DNA of 64,000 nucleotides, from positions 372,001 through 436,000 of the forward strand of contig JAFLBD010000002.1 of the NCBI GenBank assembly GCA_017303935.1. The letters are read 5' to 3'. The stretch is from Armatimonadota bacterium. GTDB taxonomy: Bacteria > Armatimonadota > Fimbriimonadia > Fimbriimonadales > Fimbriimonadaceae. The notes beneath the pieces were generated by a model. That model was not told the DNA's origin. It did not search any database and saw nothing but the letters and a program-made list of their open reading frames with translations. Shown here piece by piece: positions 44,542-57,091 of the stretch. The position numbers were made by a program, and so were the translations under genes. Numbering within the stretch: the stretch's first letter is position 1; each line of letters starts with the position of its first letter.

Positions 44542-45993
44542 ATGAATCGATCTATTACCATTGCGTTTATCCTTGTTGCTTCCCTCGGTCTTTCGGGGTG
44601 CGTCAACCGAGCGGCTCAAGCCGAATCTAAAGAAACTCAGGCGATTTTGAGCGACTCAAAAATCGCTGTGCAAGTCACCAAAGTGGTCACCGGAGAGTGG
44701 TCGGACAATCTGGAAGTCACCGGTAGCTTGGTGAGCTCAGAAGACGCCACCGTCACTGCTTCGGTCGGCGGAAAGCTCACTGCAGTGTATGTGAAGGACG
44801 GCGACAGCGTTTCCGCGGGTCAAATCATCGCCATTCAAGAATCTGCCGACTATCGCTCACGGCGCGCTCAGGCTCAGGCGCAGTACGATGCCGCGCAGAG
44901 TCAGCTGCAGCAAGCCATGAACGACGCTCGAGTGGGGCCAGAGCGTTCCCTCGCCGCTGTCCGTGCCGCAAGAGCACAGCTCCAATCTGCAGAATCACAA
45001 TTGCTAAAAGCTAGAAACGGCGCACGAAACGAGGAACGACGCCAGGCGGAAGCCCAGCTCAATGCCGCAAAGACAGCCCTGAATATCGCCAAGAAGGATC
45101 TCGACCGCGGTCAAACGCTTCTAGACGAAGGCGCGATCAGTGAGCGAGAGATGGATCGATATCGACTGGCATATGCCAACGCGCAGGCTCAGTACGAGTC
45201 TGCGGTCGAGTCGTATCGAATTGCAATCAACGCTACACGCCAAGAAGACATCAAGGTCCTTGAAAACCAAGTTGAGTCCGCAAGGCAAAACTTGCAGTCA
45301 GCATTAGCGAATCAACGGCTCGATAGTCAATACAGCGAGCGGGTGAACGGTGCGCGGGCGCAACTGAGAAGTGCGCAAGAGCAGATTAACCTGGCTGATC
45401 AAGCATTGGAAGATTCGAAAGTTCGAGCACCATTCTCGGGCAAAGTATCGGGCAAGCCGCTTCAACCGGGCACCTACGCGGGACCTGGAACGCCGATTTG
45501 CCGGCTGATTGGTGGCGATGGAATGTACTTCGAAGGCGATGTCCCCGAAGTCTCTGTTTCTCAAATTCAGCAAGGGCAGCGAGTCAACATTCAGGTAGAC
45601 GCGCTGAAGGGCTCGTACTTCAATGGAACCGTCTTGGCGATCAACCCAGCAGCTCAGACTTTGGGGCGACTGTACAAGGTCCGAATTCAGATTGACGGCG
45701 TACCGCCTTCGTTGAAGGCTGGAATGTTCGCTCGGGGATCAGTACAGCTGAGCGAGAGGAACGGTGTAGTTGCCATCCCGAAATTGGCCGTCGTCAAGCG
45801 CGAAGACAAAAACGTCGTGTTTGTTGCCGAAGGCTCTAAGGCGGTGATGAAGATTGTCGATCTTGGATTGACAAAGGGCGAACGAGTTGAAGTCAAATCC
45901 GGGCTGAATGGCGGCGAAAACCTCATCATCAGCGGACAGAATTTGCTGGTTGATGGCAACCCGATCGCGTTGCCAACCGGCGGAGAAAAGTAA
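44542..45993 (+). CDS. RND efflux periplasmic adaptor lipoprotein (HlyD/AcrA family)
   Basis: 483 aa. The lipobox is LSGC (Cys20). The biotinyl-lipoyl half-motif VTASVGGKLTAVYVKDGDSV and its partner VRAPFSGKVSGK bracket a long coiled coil (about 100-290; repeated QAQAQYDAAQSQLQQ-like heptads). Beta-barrel and membrane-proximal domains follow (LKAGMFARGSVQL). The coiled coil is longer than in AcrA, which may suit a TolC partner with a different reach. It lies three bases after the TolC-like gene and three before the pump. Confidence 0.93.
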   Translation: MNRSITIAFILVASLGLSGCVNRAAQAESKETQAILSDSKIAVQVTKVVTGEWSDNLEVTGSLVSSEDATVTASVGGKLTAVYVKDGDSVSAGQIIAIQESADYRSRRAQAQAQYDAAQSQLQQAMNDARVGPERSLAAVRAARAQLQSAESQLLKARNGARNEERRQAEAQLNAAKTALNIAKKDLDRGQTLLDEGAISEREMDRYRLAYANAQAQYESAVESYRIAINATRQEDIKVLENQVESARQNLQSALANQRLDSQYSERVNGARAQLRSAQEQINLADQALEDSKVRAPFSGKVSGKPLQPGTYAGPGTPICRLIGGDGMYFEGDVPEVSVSQIQQGQRVNIQVDALKGSYFNGTVLAINPAAQTLGRLYKVRIQIDGVPPSLKAGMFARGSVQLSERNGVVAIPKLAVVKREDKNVVFVAEGSKAVMKIVDLGLTKGERVEVKSGLNGGENLIISGQNLLVDGNPIALPTGGEK

Positions 45994-45996
45994 CCC

Positions 45997-48900
45997 ATGG
46001 GTCTTACAAAAGTTGCGATTACCCGCCCGATCTTCATCTTGATGATGATGTGTCTGGCGGTTTTTGGAGGCATCTTTGCTATCTCCAAGATGCGTCAGGA
46101 AGAAAATCCTGAAGTGCAATTTGGTGTGGTGACGGTCTCGACCGTTTACCCAGGTGCGGGTCCAGACGAGGTCAGCACACTCGTGAGTCGTCGAATCGAA
46201 GACTCGATTTCGGGTGTCAATGGCCTTTTGGAGATCACCTCGACTTCGCAAGAAGCGGTGTCGGTGGTTGTGGCGAACTTTGAAGTCGGCACAAACATGG
46301 ACGTTGCCCTCAACGACGTTCGGGCTCGCGTCGACCAGATCATCGGCAACCTGCCAAAAGACGCCCTGCGTCCTTCGATTTCGAAGATCGACGGCGCGAG
46401 TGATCCGGTCATGGTCATGGCGGTGAGTTCATCTAGCCTGAATCCAGAACGGCTGCGCGACCTGACCGATGACAAGATCAAAGATCAATTTGCCCGGCTC
46501 AAAGGCGTGGGACAAGTTTCGATCTCCGGTGGTGAAGAGCGCGAGATTCAAGTTCGGATCAAGAAGGACCGATTGCTCAGCTATGGCATCGGCATCATGG
46601 ATGTGCAGCGGGCGATTTCTGCCGCTACTTTGAACCTCCCGAGCGGCCGAATCAACTCTGGCGATGAAGAAGTCTCTGTTCGAGTTTTGGGTGAATTCAA
46701 GACTCTGGATGACATCCGCAACACGGTGATCCGTGTGAACGATGGCCGTGACCCTGACGCCGGCGCTACCTTTAGGCTTGGTGATGTGGCCGAAGTGACG
46801 GACTCGGTCAAAGAACTCCGCGAGTACAGCCGCGTCGGTGGAAACCCATCCATCGTGATGACCGTTCAAAAGGCCAAGGAAGGAAACGCGGTGGAAGTGG
46901 CGGACGGTATCAAAGCCACGATTCCAAAGGTAGAAAAGGAATTTGGAGTCAAGTTCACCGTAACCGAAGACAAGTCGATCCGCGTCAAGGAATCCGTTTT
47001 TGACTTGCTGTTGACGCTCTTTATCGGCGTTTTCTTGGTCACCGCGATCGTTTACATCTTCTTGCACAACTTCCGCGGGACGATGATCGTGGGGATTGCG
47101 ATTCCGGTCTGTCTTCTTGCCGCGTTCATGGTGCTGGCCATCCTCGGCTTCACGATGAACAACATGTCGCTCCTCGCGATGTCGTTGGCAATCGGCGTTC
47201 TGGTGGACGACTCGATCGTGGTTCTCGAGAACATCTATCGACACTTGCAGATGGGTGAATCACCCGTAGAAGCTGCGATCAACGGTCGTGGCGAAATCGG
47301 TCTGGCCGCGATTGCGATCACCCTCGCAGACGTCGTTGTGTTCTTGCCGATGGGCTTCATGGGCGGCGTTGTGGGCCAGTTCTTCAAGCCACTCGGAATC
47401 GGCTTCGCCGTCGCTGTGATGCTCTCGCTCTTTGTGAGTTTCACCGTGACGCCGATGTTGGCGAGCCGATGGTACAAGGAAGGCGAAGATGCCGAAGGCC
47501 ATGAAAGCCGTTTTGCAAACTGGTTCAATGGTCGATTCCGCAAGCTCGAAAACGGCTACGCCTCGGTCTTGGAGCGTGCACTCCGAAATCGCTGGTTCGT
47601 GTTTATTTCGGGCTTTGTTTCGCTGATCGCGGTGTTCATGTTCATTGGTGGCGGCTCGGCGTCGAATATTGGTGATGCCATAAAGAACACTTTGCCAATG
47701 ATGCAGAACACCGTCACTATAGGACTCATTGCTTTTGTCGTGACCTTGCTTTTTACTAAGCATGTTCGATGGAGAATCTTGTGGGGTGCAGCCCTGTTCG
47801 CCTTGGTGTTCCCACTCGCCTCTGGTCTTGGGCACCTCTATGGTAGTTGGAAGCAGGAAGCGATGTTCAAGTTTGAATTCGCCCCGAGTACCGACCAAGG
47901 CCTTGTGACGATTACGGCAGAGATGTCCCCAAGCGCTACATTGGCTCAAACGTTGGATGTGACCAAACGCCTTGAACAAATTGCGATGAAGCATCCAGAT
48001 GTCGAAACGATCACTTCACGTGTTGGTGTTTGGACTGGGCAGTTCGGCGGTGGCGGAGGGTCAAGGGGTACCAACCTGGCCGAAATCCGCGTGAAGCTGC
48101 ATGAAAAGAAAGCCATTTTGGACAGCTTTATGTTCTGGGTGCATCACGAAAAGCCCCTGCGAACGCGCACAGATAGGTCCATCGTGGCCGACTTTATCAA
48201 GTCCATCGGCAAGGTGCCAGGTGCGAAAGTTAGAGTCTCGGCAATCAGCGGTTTTGGATTTGGTGCGCCGATTCAAATGTCGTTTGCCAGCGATGATCGC
48301 GTGCTTCTTGCGAAGACGGTCAATACGATCGTGGATCGCCTCAAGGCAGGAGAAATCAAAGGTGTGATTTCACCGGAGAGCAGCTCGAAGCCGGGTAAGC
48401 CAGAACTCCGCGCGATTCCGATCCGCGACCGAATGGCTGAATCCGGTATGACGACTGCCGACATCGCCGCTTCGATGCGAATGCTGTACGAAGGTAACGA
48501 CGATGTCAAATTCCGAGAGTTGGGGCGTGAGTATCCGATCCGTGTGATGATGGACCTCGCCGACCGAAACAACCCGGATTTGGTGGAATCAGTGCCAGTC
48601 ACCTTCTCGCGAGGAAATCCGGTGTTCTTGCCGCAAGTGGCGAATCTAGACTCCGGAACAACCGTGGACAAGGTTGAACGTCGAAACCGTCAAGAAGAAA
48701 TTCGGATCACGACGGACCTGCTCACGGGATATGCCCCAGGAACAGTTCAAGCGGAAATCGACCAATGGCTCAAGAAAGAAGCCCTGGTTCCAGCAGGCGT
48801 CAAGATCAAGCCGCTCGGCCAGGCCGACGTTCAAGCCCGCGAGATGGGATACATGATGACCACCTTCATGATCGGATTCGTCTTGGTCTACATGGTGTTG

Positions 48901-49428
48901 GCGTCGTTGTACGACAACTTGATCTACCCGTTCATTATCCAGCTCGCACAGCCACAGGCATTCGTCGGTGCCTTGCTGGCGTTGGTGCTCACAGATAAAG
49001 CGCTGAACATCGTGTCGATGATCGGTTTGATCGCTCTCGTGGGATTGGTCGGCAAGAACGCCATCTTGCTAGTGGACTACACCAACACTCTTAGGGCAAG
49101 AGGCGAGGATCGTCACACCGCGCTGGTGGAAGCGGGCCGAACCCGGTTGCGGCCAATCATGATGACGACGCTGGCGGTGATTCTGGGCATGTTGCCAGTC
49201 GCACTTGCTGTCGGTCGCGGATCAGAATTCCGCGAAACATTGGGCATCGTGATTATCGGTGGCATTACCCTTTCGACCCTGTTGACGCTGTTGGTCATTC
49301 CGGCGGCTTACACAGTGTTCGATGACCTGAGCCAGCGGTTTGCGGGTCCGGACGGAAAGGGAGCATCACCCCGGCGTCTACTCCGCAAAAAGAAGAAGGT
49401 CGTCGAAGAGCAAGAATACGTGGGCTGA
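45997..49428 (+). CDS. RND-family multidrug efflux pump with extra membrane insertion
   Basis: 1143 aa (AcrB is 1049). It starts MGLTKVAITRPIF, typical of HAE-type pumps. The proton-relay residues are present: the Asp pair in GVLVDDSIVVLENI (TM4) and Lys in LVGLVGKNAILLVDY (TM10). Both large periplasmic loops are seen, with a Gly-rich stretch after GVWTGQFG. About 70 residues are inserted after TM7 (near 548-620) and carry two further hydrophobic helices (VTIGLIAFVVTLLF and ILWGAALFALVFPLASGL). It is driven by proton motive force and assembles with the two preceding proteins; its substrate is unknown. Confidence 0.93.
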   Translation: MGLTKVAITRPIFILMMMCLAVFGGIFAISKMRQEENPEVQFGVVTVSTVYPGAGPDEVSTLVSRRIEDSISGVNGLLEITSTSQEAVSVVVANFEVGTNMDVALNDVRARVDQIIGNLPKDALRPSISKIDGASDPVMVMAVSSSSLNPERLRDLTDDKIKDQFARLKGVGQVSISGGEEREIQVRIKKDRLLSYGIGIMDVQRAISAATLNLPSGRINSGDEEVSVRVLGEFKTLDDIRNTVIRVNDGRDPDAGATFRLGDVAEVTDSVKELREYSRVGGNPSIVMTVQKAKEGNAVEVADGIKATIPKVEKEFGVKFTVTEDKSIRVKESVFDLLLTLFIGVFLVTAIVYIFLHNFRGTMIVGIAIPVCLLAAFMVLAILGFTMNNMSLLAMSLAIGVLVDDSIVVLENIYRHLQMGESPVEAAINGRGEIGLAAIAITLADVVVFLPMGFMGGVVGQFFKPLGIGFAVAVMLSLFVSFTVTPMLASRWYKEGEDAEGHESRFANWFNGRFRKLENGYASVLERALRNRWFVFISGFVSLIAVFMFIGGGSASNIGDAIKNTLPMMQNTVTIGLIAFVVTLLFTKHVRWRILWGAALFALVFPLASGLGHLYGSWKQEAMFKFEFAPSTDQGLVTITAEMSPSATLAQTLDVTKRLEQIAMKHPDVETITSRVGVWTGQFGGGGGSRGTNLAEIRVKLHEKKAILDSFMFWVHHEKPLRTRTDRSIVADFIKSIGKVPGAKVRVSAISGFGFGAPIQMSFASDDRVLLAKTVNTIVDRLKAGEIKGVISPESSSKPGKPELRAIPIRDRMAESGMTTADIAASMRMLYEGNDDVKFRELGREYPIRVMMDLADRNNPDLVESVPVTFSRGNPVFLPQVANLDSGTTVDKVERRNRQEEIRITTDLLTGYAPGTVQAEIDQWLKKEALVPAGVKIKPLGQADVQAREMGYMMTTFMIGFVLVYMVLASLYDNLIYPFIIQLAQPQAFVGALLALVLTDKALNIVSMIGLIALVGLVGKNAILLVDYTNTLRARGEDRHTALVEAGRTRLRPIMMTTLAVILGMLPVALAVGRGSEFRETLGIVIIGGITLSTLLTLLVIPAAYTVFDDLSQRFAGPDGKGASPRRLLRKKKKVVEEQEYVG

Positions 49429-49440
49429 GATTCCTGGGTA

Positions 49441-52357
<2,917 letters not shown>

Positions 52358-52600
52358 GGTGAATTTTCAGAACGAAAAGCTGAGATTCGCTTTTCGCATC
52401 TCCTGAGGTAATTGTCGGGGGATTTGACTCGCAGATGTACTGAAATAGTGCGAAATTTCGAACAATTCTTGCGATTTTTTGAATACAAAATCGTGTGGAT
52501 TTCATTTGCAAAGACAATTGCTAGGATTGTGATTTGCCACGTATTCTTTACGTGCTGTTAGCCGACGACCAAGTGGAATCTCCCATACGGTGTAGAGACC
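52358..52600. other. Divergent intergenic region between chemoreceptor and cheW
   Basis: 243 bp of AT-richer sequence. The only promoter-like element seen is TGC plus TAGGAT (52519-52527) facing cheW, an extended -10 with no clear -35. No repeat or RNA gene is visible. Confidence 0.4.
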
Positions 52601-53059
52601 ATGGGAGAAACAAAGATTGTCATTTTTAGTGTCGGGCCAGAAAGCTATGGCCTGCCGATTGAGTCCGTAGAGCGCATCATGAATGAGGTGCCTGTCACTC
52701 GGATTCCACGCACTCCAGCAATGCTCCGAGGCGTATTTGATCTTCGAGGCACGACGTTGCCTGTGCTTGATCTCAGGCTTCGATTCGACATGGAGAGTAC
52801 GAAGGATGAAAAGACCTTTGTGATTGTCCAGTCGGGCGAGCTTCGGGTTGCCCTCGTAGTGGATTCCGTGCAGGGTATCGAAGCGATCGAGTCCTCGGAA
52901 ATTGAGCCCGCGCCAGAAGGCTGGGCACTGAAAGACGATCCGTTCCTCTCTGGAATTGCCAAAACAAACCACGGGCTTGTCGCCTTGTTGGATTCGAACT
53001 TCGTCGTGCCAAAAGCGATTCGAGATCGAACCAAGAAGCTAGACAAGTCTGCTGCGTAA
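52601..53059 (+). CDS. cheW: Chemotaxis coupling protein CheW
   Basis: 152 aa CheW fold: IVIFSVGPESYGLPIESVER at the start, then RTPAMLRGVFDLRGTTLPVLDLR and VALVVDSVQGIEAI. It couples receptors to CheA. The neighbouring globin-coupled receptor is the likely client, which is an inference from divergence. Its last 21 bp overlap the convergent tmk gene. Confidence 0.95.
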   Translation: MGETKIVIFSVGPESYGLPIESVERIMNEVPVTRIPRTPAMLRGVFDLRGTTLPVLDLRLRFDMESTKDEKTFVIVQSGELRVALVVDSVQGIEAIESSEIEPAPEGWALKDDPFLSGIAKTNHGLVALLDSNFVVPKAIRDRTKKLDKSAA

Positions 53060-53635
53060 CAGCTTTAGCGCCTGCTCTTGTAGCGACTCCGGCGATAGCG
53101 ATGCATCGAGCGTGAACCATCTTTTTGGTTCGCGCTCGGCCTCATTTAAGAACCCATGCCGAACGCGCTGGCGGAATTCGAAAGACTCAAGATCGAGGCG
53201 ATCCCCCTTTTGGGCTCTCGCGGCAGAGATTTCTAGGCTGAGATCCAGCAAAAAAGTGACGTCTGGCACCAAACCATCGGTCGCAAATGAATTCCACTCG
53301 CGTAACTGCTCGATGTCGAAGCCTCGGCCATAGCCCTGGTACACCACGGTCGAATCTGCAAATCGGTCACACAAAACGATCTTGCCGGCTTGAAGCGCAG
53401 GCCGGATCAAAGTGGAAACATGCTCTGATCGGTCAGCCAGGAACAGGAAGAGCTCCGCACGTGCGCTGATATGTCCGCCATTAAGGATGAGATTTCGGAT
53501 CGATCCACCAAGCGCGCCTGCGCCCGGTTCTCGGGTGACGACCACCGAGAATCCTTCTCGCTCCAGCTGGGATTTCAGCGCCGCGATCAGGGTTGATTTT
53601 CCCGCCCCATCAATCCCCTCAAAAGTGACAAACAC
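53039..53635 (-). CDS. tmk: Thymidylate kinase
   Basis: 198 aa from a GTG at 53635. It phosphorylates dTMP to dTDP. Motifs are the P-loop FEGIDGAGKST, the DR[YF] element in CDRFADSTVVYQGYGRG, TREPGAGALGGSIRN, and PDVTFLLDLSLE. The 40-bp gap to divergent glcD has TAACCT five bases before the start, a weak -10-like match. Confidence 0.95.
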   Translation of the reverse strand: MFVTFEGIDGAGKSTLIAALKSQLEREGFSVVVTREPGAGALGGSIRNLILNGGHISARAELFLFLADRSEHVSTLIRPALQAGKIVLCDRFADSTVVYQGYGRGFDIEQLREWNSFATDGLVPDVTFLLDLSLEISAARAQKGDRLDLESFEFRQRVRHGFLNEAEREPKRWFTLDASLSPESLQEQALKLLRSRLV

Positions 53636-53664
53636 GCCTTAGGTTACCTTGGGGGTTCCTACGC

Positions 53665-53670
53665 TAAAAT
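53665..53670 (+). promoter_or_regulatory. Possible -10 box for the glcDEF operon
   Basis: TAAAAT ends six bases before the GTG of glcD (53677), a spacing expected for a leaderless transcript. No matching -35 is evident. Confidence 0.35.
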
Positions 53671-53676
53671 GTTGAG

Positions 53677-55110
53677 GTGAGGCTCCCAGAAGACCAATGG
53701 CAGAGCTCAATGCAGCGCGTACTGCGTCCCGACCAAATTCTGGGCGGAGCGGCGGTTTTGCGCGCCTACGATTGCGACGCTTACACCGTTGATCGTAACA
53801 AGCCTGCCTTTGTCGTCCTTCCCGAATCCACCGAAGAGGTTCTCAATATCGTGCGGTGGTGCTTGGAGCATGAGGTTCCTTTCACCGCGCGAGGGGCAGG
53901 CACCGGGCTAAGCGGTGGCGCAATGCCCGCTCTAGGCGGAGTCGTTGTGTCGACCAAACGGATGAACCGGATTCTCAGCATTGATCTTCCAAACCGGAGA
54001 TTGCGCGCGGAAACTGGCACGGTGAATGTCGCGATCACTGCTGCGGTTGCCAAACACGGCCTCCATTTCGCGCCCGATCCGTCTTCGCAATCGGTTTCAA
54101 CTCTTGGCGGGAACATCGCCGAGAACAGCGGCGGTCCACATACGCTGAAATACGGAGTGACTGCGCCGCACATTCTGGGATTGACGGTCGTAACCGGTGA
54201 CGGTGAATTGCTCGAACTCGGGGGTGGCGCCCGCGGCTCCGCGGGACCTGACCTTATCGCGTTGATGATCGGGGCGGAAGGGTTGATGGGGATCATCACC
54301 GAGGCTTGGGTGAAGCTGACACCGCTGCCGGAGCATGTCGAAACCGCGCTGGTGAGCTTCGGGTCTACGCGTGATGCGACCACCTCCGTGAGCCAGATCA
54401 TCGCTGGCGGAGCGGTCCCGGCGGCTCTCGAAATCATGGATCGCAACATTCTGAAGGCACTCAATGCCGCCTTCGGATTGGAGTATCCGGCCGGGACAGA
54501 AGCACTCTTGCTGGTGGAATGCGACGGGTCAAAATCGAGTGCGACCAAGGAAATCGGAATAGTTGAGTCGGTTTGCCGGAGCAATAACTGCCTTCAATTC
54601 GAAGTCGCCAAGGATGAGTCCGAGCGCAAGAAGATGTGGCTCGCTCGCAAGAAGGGCATCGGCGCGATGGGCCGACTGGCCCCGTCGATCGTCACCCACG
54701 ACGGCGTGATCCCGCCCAGCAAGCTTCCCGAAATGCTGGACTTTGTGTACGAAGTCGCAGGGGAATCTGGGGTCGGGGTGGCTAACCTATTTCACGCCGG
54801 TGATGGAAATTTGCACCCTTGCTTTTACTTCGATGATCGCGACCCGAGTCAGGTTCAAGCCGTCGTTGATGCTGGAACTAAGATCATCGCGCGATGCATC
54901 GAACTCGGCGGGTCAGTCACCGGCGAACACGGCATCGGCGTTGAGAAACTCGATTTGATGAAACTGATGTTTTCGCAGAGCGATCTCGCCGCGCAAACTC
55001 TTTGCCGAAATCTCACCAATACTGCTGGCTTGTGCAATCCCTGTAAGGTGATCCCCGATCAAAAAGGGTGTGTCGAGCATATGCGCCGGTGGCGAGGAGT
55101 GGCGACCTAA
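53677..55110 (+). CDS. glcD: Glycolate oxidase subunit GlcD (FAD-binding)
   Basis: 477 aa from a GTG; an ATG at 53710 is possible. The vanillyl-alcohol-oxidase-type FAD domain has FTARGAGTGLSGGAMP, PDPSSQSVSTLGGNIAENSG and the GVGVANLFHAGDGNLHPCFY motif. SVTGEHGIGVEKL and NPCKVIPD close the C-terminal domain. With GlcE and GlcF it oxidises glycolate to glyoxylate and passes electrons to the quinone pool. Its stop overlaps the glcE start (TAATG). Confidence 0.93.
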   Translation: MRLPEDQWQSSMQRVLRPDQILGGAAVLRAYDCDAYTVDRNKPAFVVLPESTEEVLNIVRWCLEHEVPFTARGAGTGLSGGAMPALGGVVVSTKRMNRILSIDLPNRRLRAETGTVNVAITAAVAKHGLHFAPDPSSQSVSTLGGNIAENSGGPHTLKYGVTAPHILGLTVVTGDGELLELGGGARGSAGPDLIALMIGAEGLMGIITEAWVKLTPLPEHVETALVSFGSTRDATTSVSQIIAGGAVPAALEIMDRNILKALNAAFGLEYPAGTEALLLVECDGSKSSATKEIGIVESVCRSNNCLQFEVAKDESERKKMWLARKKGIGAMGRLAPSIVTHDGVIPPSKLPEMLDFVYEVAGESGVGVANLFHAGDGNLHPCFYFDDRDPSQVQAVVDAGTKIIARCIELGGSVTGEHGIGVEKLDLMKLMFSQSDLAAQTLCRNLTNTAGLCNPCKVIPDQKGCVEHMRRWRGVAT

Positions 55111-55874
55111 TGTTTCGTCCGCAAACCGTCGAAGATTTATCGAATTGGGTGAAAGAGCAGTCTGCTGTGCACTTTGTGCCGACACGCGAGCAACCGTGCA
55201 ATTTGGATTTAGCCGGTTTGACCAGTCCAATGAGGATCGAGAAGTCGGACTTTTTCGGCTGTTTTTCGGCGGGAATCCCGTTCGAAGTGGCCGCAAAGGA
55301 ACTTGAAAAACTCGGGCTAGGATTTCCGTTCTTGCCGGTCGATCGCTCACTAACTTTGGGCGATCTGGTCAATTCGGGCATGCCCAACATCTGGTCGACC
55401 CCGCTGGGCGAATGGCCGTATTCGGTGATGGCGATCCAGTTCATGCTCGCGGACGGCAGTGTCGCAAAGTCGGGTGCAAACGTCGCGAAGAGCGTCGCCG
55501 GCTTTGACCTCCACAAATTCATCGTAGGCGCGATGGGAACAGTCGCAATTCCACTCGAGATTACGTTCCAATTGGTTCCACTGCAGGTCGTGCCCGACCG
55601 AAACGTCGCCCAGGTTCCAAATTCAACCTGGGTGCAAAGAGTGTTGCCAGCGGACTATGAATTGGCGAGCCAAAATTCACCACTTTTCACGAATCCAGAA
55701 TTTCAAACGATTTGGTTTGCAAATCGTCCTTCCCGTCGCTTCGACGGAGACTGGATTCGGCGGCTGGACGGCCGAGCGGGCGATCCATTATCAAACCCGA
55801 AGATCTTTGATCGGATCAAGCAGGTTTTTGACCCAAGCCACAAGTTAAGTCCTGGCATTTTGGAGGCGGTTTGA
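55110..55874 (+). CDS. glcE: Glycolate oxidase subunit GlcE-like (FAD-binding)
   Basis: 254 aa from the ATG at 55110, chosen because it overlaps the glcD stop; an upstream in-frame ATG at 55068 lies inside glcD. A short FAD-linked oxidase domain is seen (GFPFLPVDRSLTLGDLVNSG, then SVMAIQFMLADGSVAKSGA and VAKSVAGFDLHKF). It ends TFDPSHKLSPG-like (VFDPSHKLSPGIL), typical of GlcE. It is somewhat shorter than the E. coli protein (350 aa). Confidence 0.9.
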   Translation: MFRPQTVEDLSNWVKEQSAVHFVPTREQPCNLDLAGLTSPMRIEKSDFFGCFSAGIPFEVAAKELEKLGLGFPFLPVDRSLTLGDLVNSGMPNIWSTPLGEWPYSVMAIQFMLADGSVAKSGANVAKSVAGFDLHKFIVGAMGTVAIPLEITFQLVPLQVVPDRNVAQVPNSTWVQRVLPADYELASQNSPLFTNPEFQTIWFANRPSRRFDGDWIRRLDGRAGDPLSNPKIFDRIKQVFDPSHKLSPGILEAV

Positions 55875-57091
55875 GCGACGCGCCTAAATCCTTGAGCGAG
55901 CTGACGAGTCATTGCATCCGATGCGGATTCTGCCTCGAAAGCTGCCCAACGTTCAAAATCTCCGGCGAGGAATCGGAGAGCCCGAGGGGCCGAATCTATC
56001 TGATTCGTAGTGCTGAAGAGCAACTTCTGGACTGGAAAGCGGATGTCCGCCCGCATATGGATAAATGCCTGGGCTGCCGTGCGTGCGAAACGGCCTGCCC
56101 AAGTGGAGTGGAATATGGCGCGATCTTCGAAATCGCCAAATCGAAGCTGGTTGCCGAGGATCCGAGTTTCATTCGCAAGTTGCTCCTCAAGGTGCTCACG
56201 AATCGAAAACTTGCGGATTTTCAGTTCCGTGCTGCGGGGTTGTTGCCAGGCAGGAAACTCCCTTCATTCATGCAGCGATTTGTGAGTCATCAGCCTGCTG
56301 AAGCACGGATTCCTTCGCCACAGAAACTACCCGACTGGCCCGCACTTGATGAGTCCGCGCTACCGCCAATCCGGGGAGAAGTTGCCCTGCTGAGCGGCTG
56401 CGTGATGTCTGTGTTGTTTGATCCGGTCCACGAGGCGACGGAACGACTGCTGCGCCGGGTTGGGTTCAAAGCAGTGCGAGTAGAGAATGGGTGTTGCGGC
56501 GCGCTTTGGTCGCACTCTGGCTACCCTGAAGAAGCGCGCAAGAGTGCGTTGGAACTTGCCAAAAAGTTGCCTGAACGGACGCCAATCATCGTGAACTCGG
56601 CGGGATGCGGAAGCACGATGAAGGAATACGTCCACCTCGATCAGTCTCTGGCTGAAGTAGGGAGTAGGGTGATGGATATCAGCGAGTTTCTGGAGCAAAA
56701 TGGTCTCCTCGAATCGCTTCAGACCGCGAAAGGAATGGAGTCAAAGATCACTTACCACGACGCGTGCCATCTGGTGAATGGCCAACGAGTATCGACCCCG
56801 CCCAGAAGGCTCTTGGAAGCAATTCCAGGCATCGAATTGGTGGAATTGCCGGAAGCCGATCTTTGTTGTGGAAGTGCTGGAACATACAACGTGACTCAGC
56901 CCAAAATGGCCCGCGAACTACTCGATCGGAAGTGGTCCAATATCGAACAAACAGATTGCAAAATTGTGGTCATGGGCAATCCTGGGTGCCAAGCCTGGAT
57001 TCAGCAAGCGAGCGAGGAGCATGGCTCTGTCATCAAGGTGATGCACCTTGCCGAGGTCCTAGAATCCGCGTTTTCGGGAATGAGGCAATGA
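55871..57091 (+). CDS. glcF: Glycolate oxidase iron-sulfur subunit GlcF
   Basis: 406 aa from a TTG that overlaps the glcE stop (TTGA). Two 4Fe-4S motifs are present, CIRCGFCLESCP (15-26) and CLGCRACETACP. Two CCG domains follow, with SGCVMSVLFDP and NGCCGALWSHSG in the first, and HDACHLVNGQ and ADLCCGSAGTYN in the second. It transfers electrons from GlcDE to the membrane. It is coupled to tsaE by ATGA. Confidence 0.94.
   Translation: MSDAPKSLSELTSHCIRCGFCLESCPTFKISGEESESPRGRIYLIRSAEEQLLDWKADVRPHMDKCLGCRACETACPSGVEYGAIFEIAKSKLVAEDPSFIRKLLLKVLTNRKLADFQFRAAGLLPGRKLPSFMQRFVSHQPAEARIPSPQKLPDWPALDESALPPIRGEVALLSGCVMSVLFDPVHEATERLLRRVGFKAVRVENGCCGALWSHSGYPEEARKSALELAKKLPERTPIIVNSAGCGSTMKEYVHLDQSLAEVGSRVMDISEFLEQNGLLESLQTAKGMESKITYHDACHLVNGQRVSTPPRRLLEAIPGIELVELPEADLCCGSAGTYNVTQPKMARELLDRKWSNIEQTDCKIVVMGNPGCQAWIQQASEEHGSVIKVMHLAEVLESAFSGMRQ

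Noticed and set aside
13193-46000. TAACCCATG at three gene junctions (near 13195, 44536 and 45991) as a possible regulatory motif
   Set aside because: Three occurrences of a stop codon plus CCC before ATG can arise by chance, and ribosome-site logic does not require it.
56764-57087. 108-codon extension upstream of tsaE
   Set aside because: It runs inside glcF in another frame; the ATGA junction at 57088 gives the normal TsaE N-terminus.
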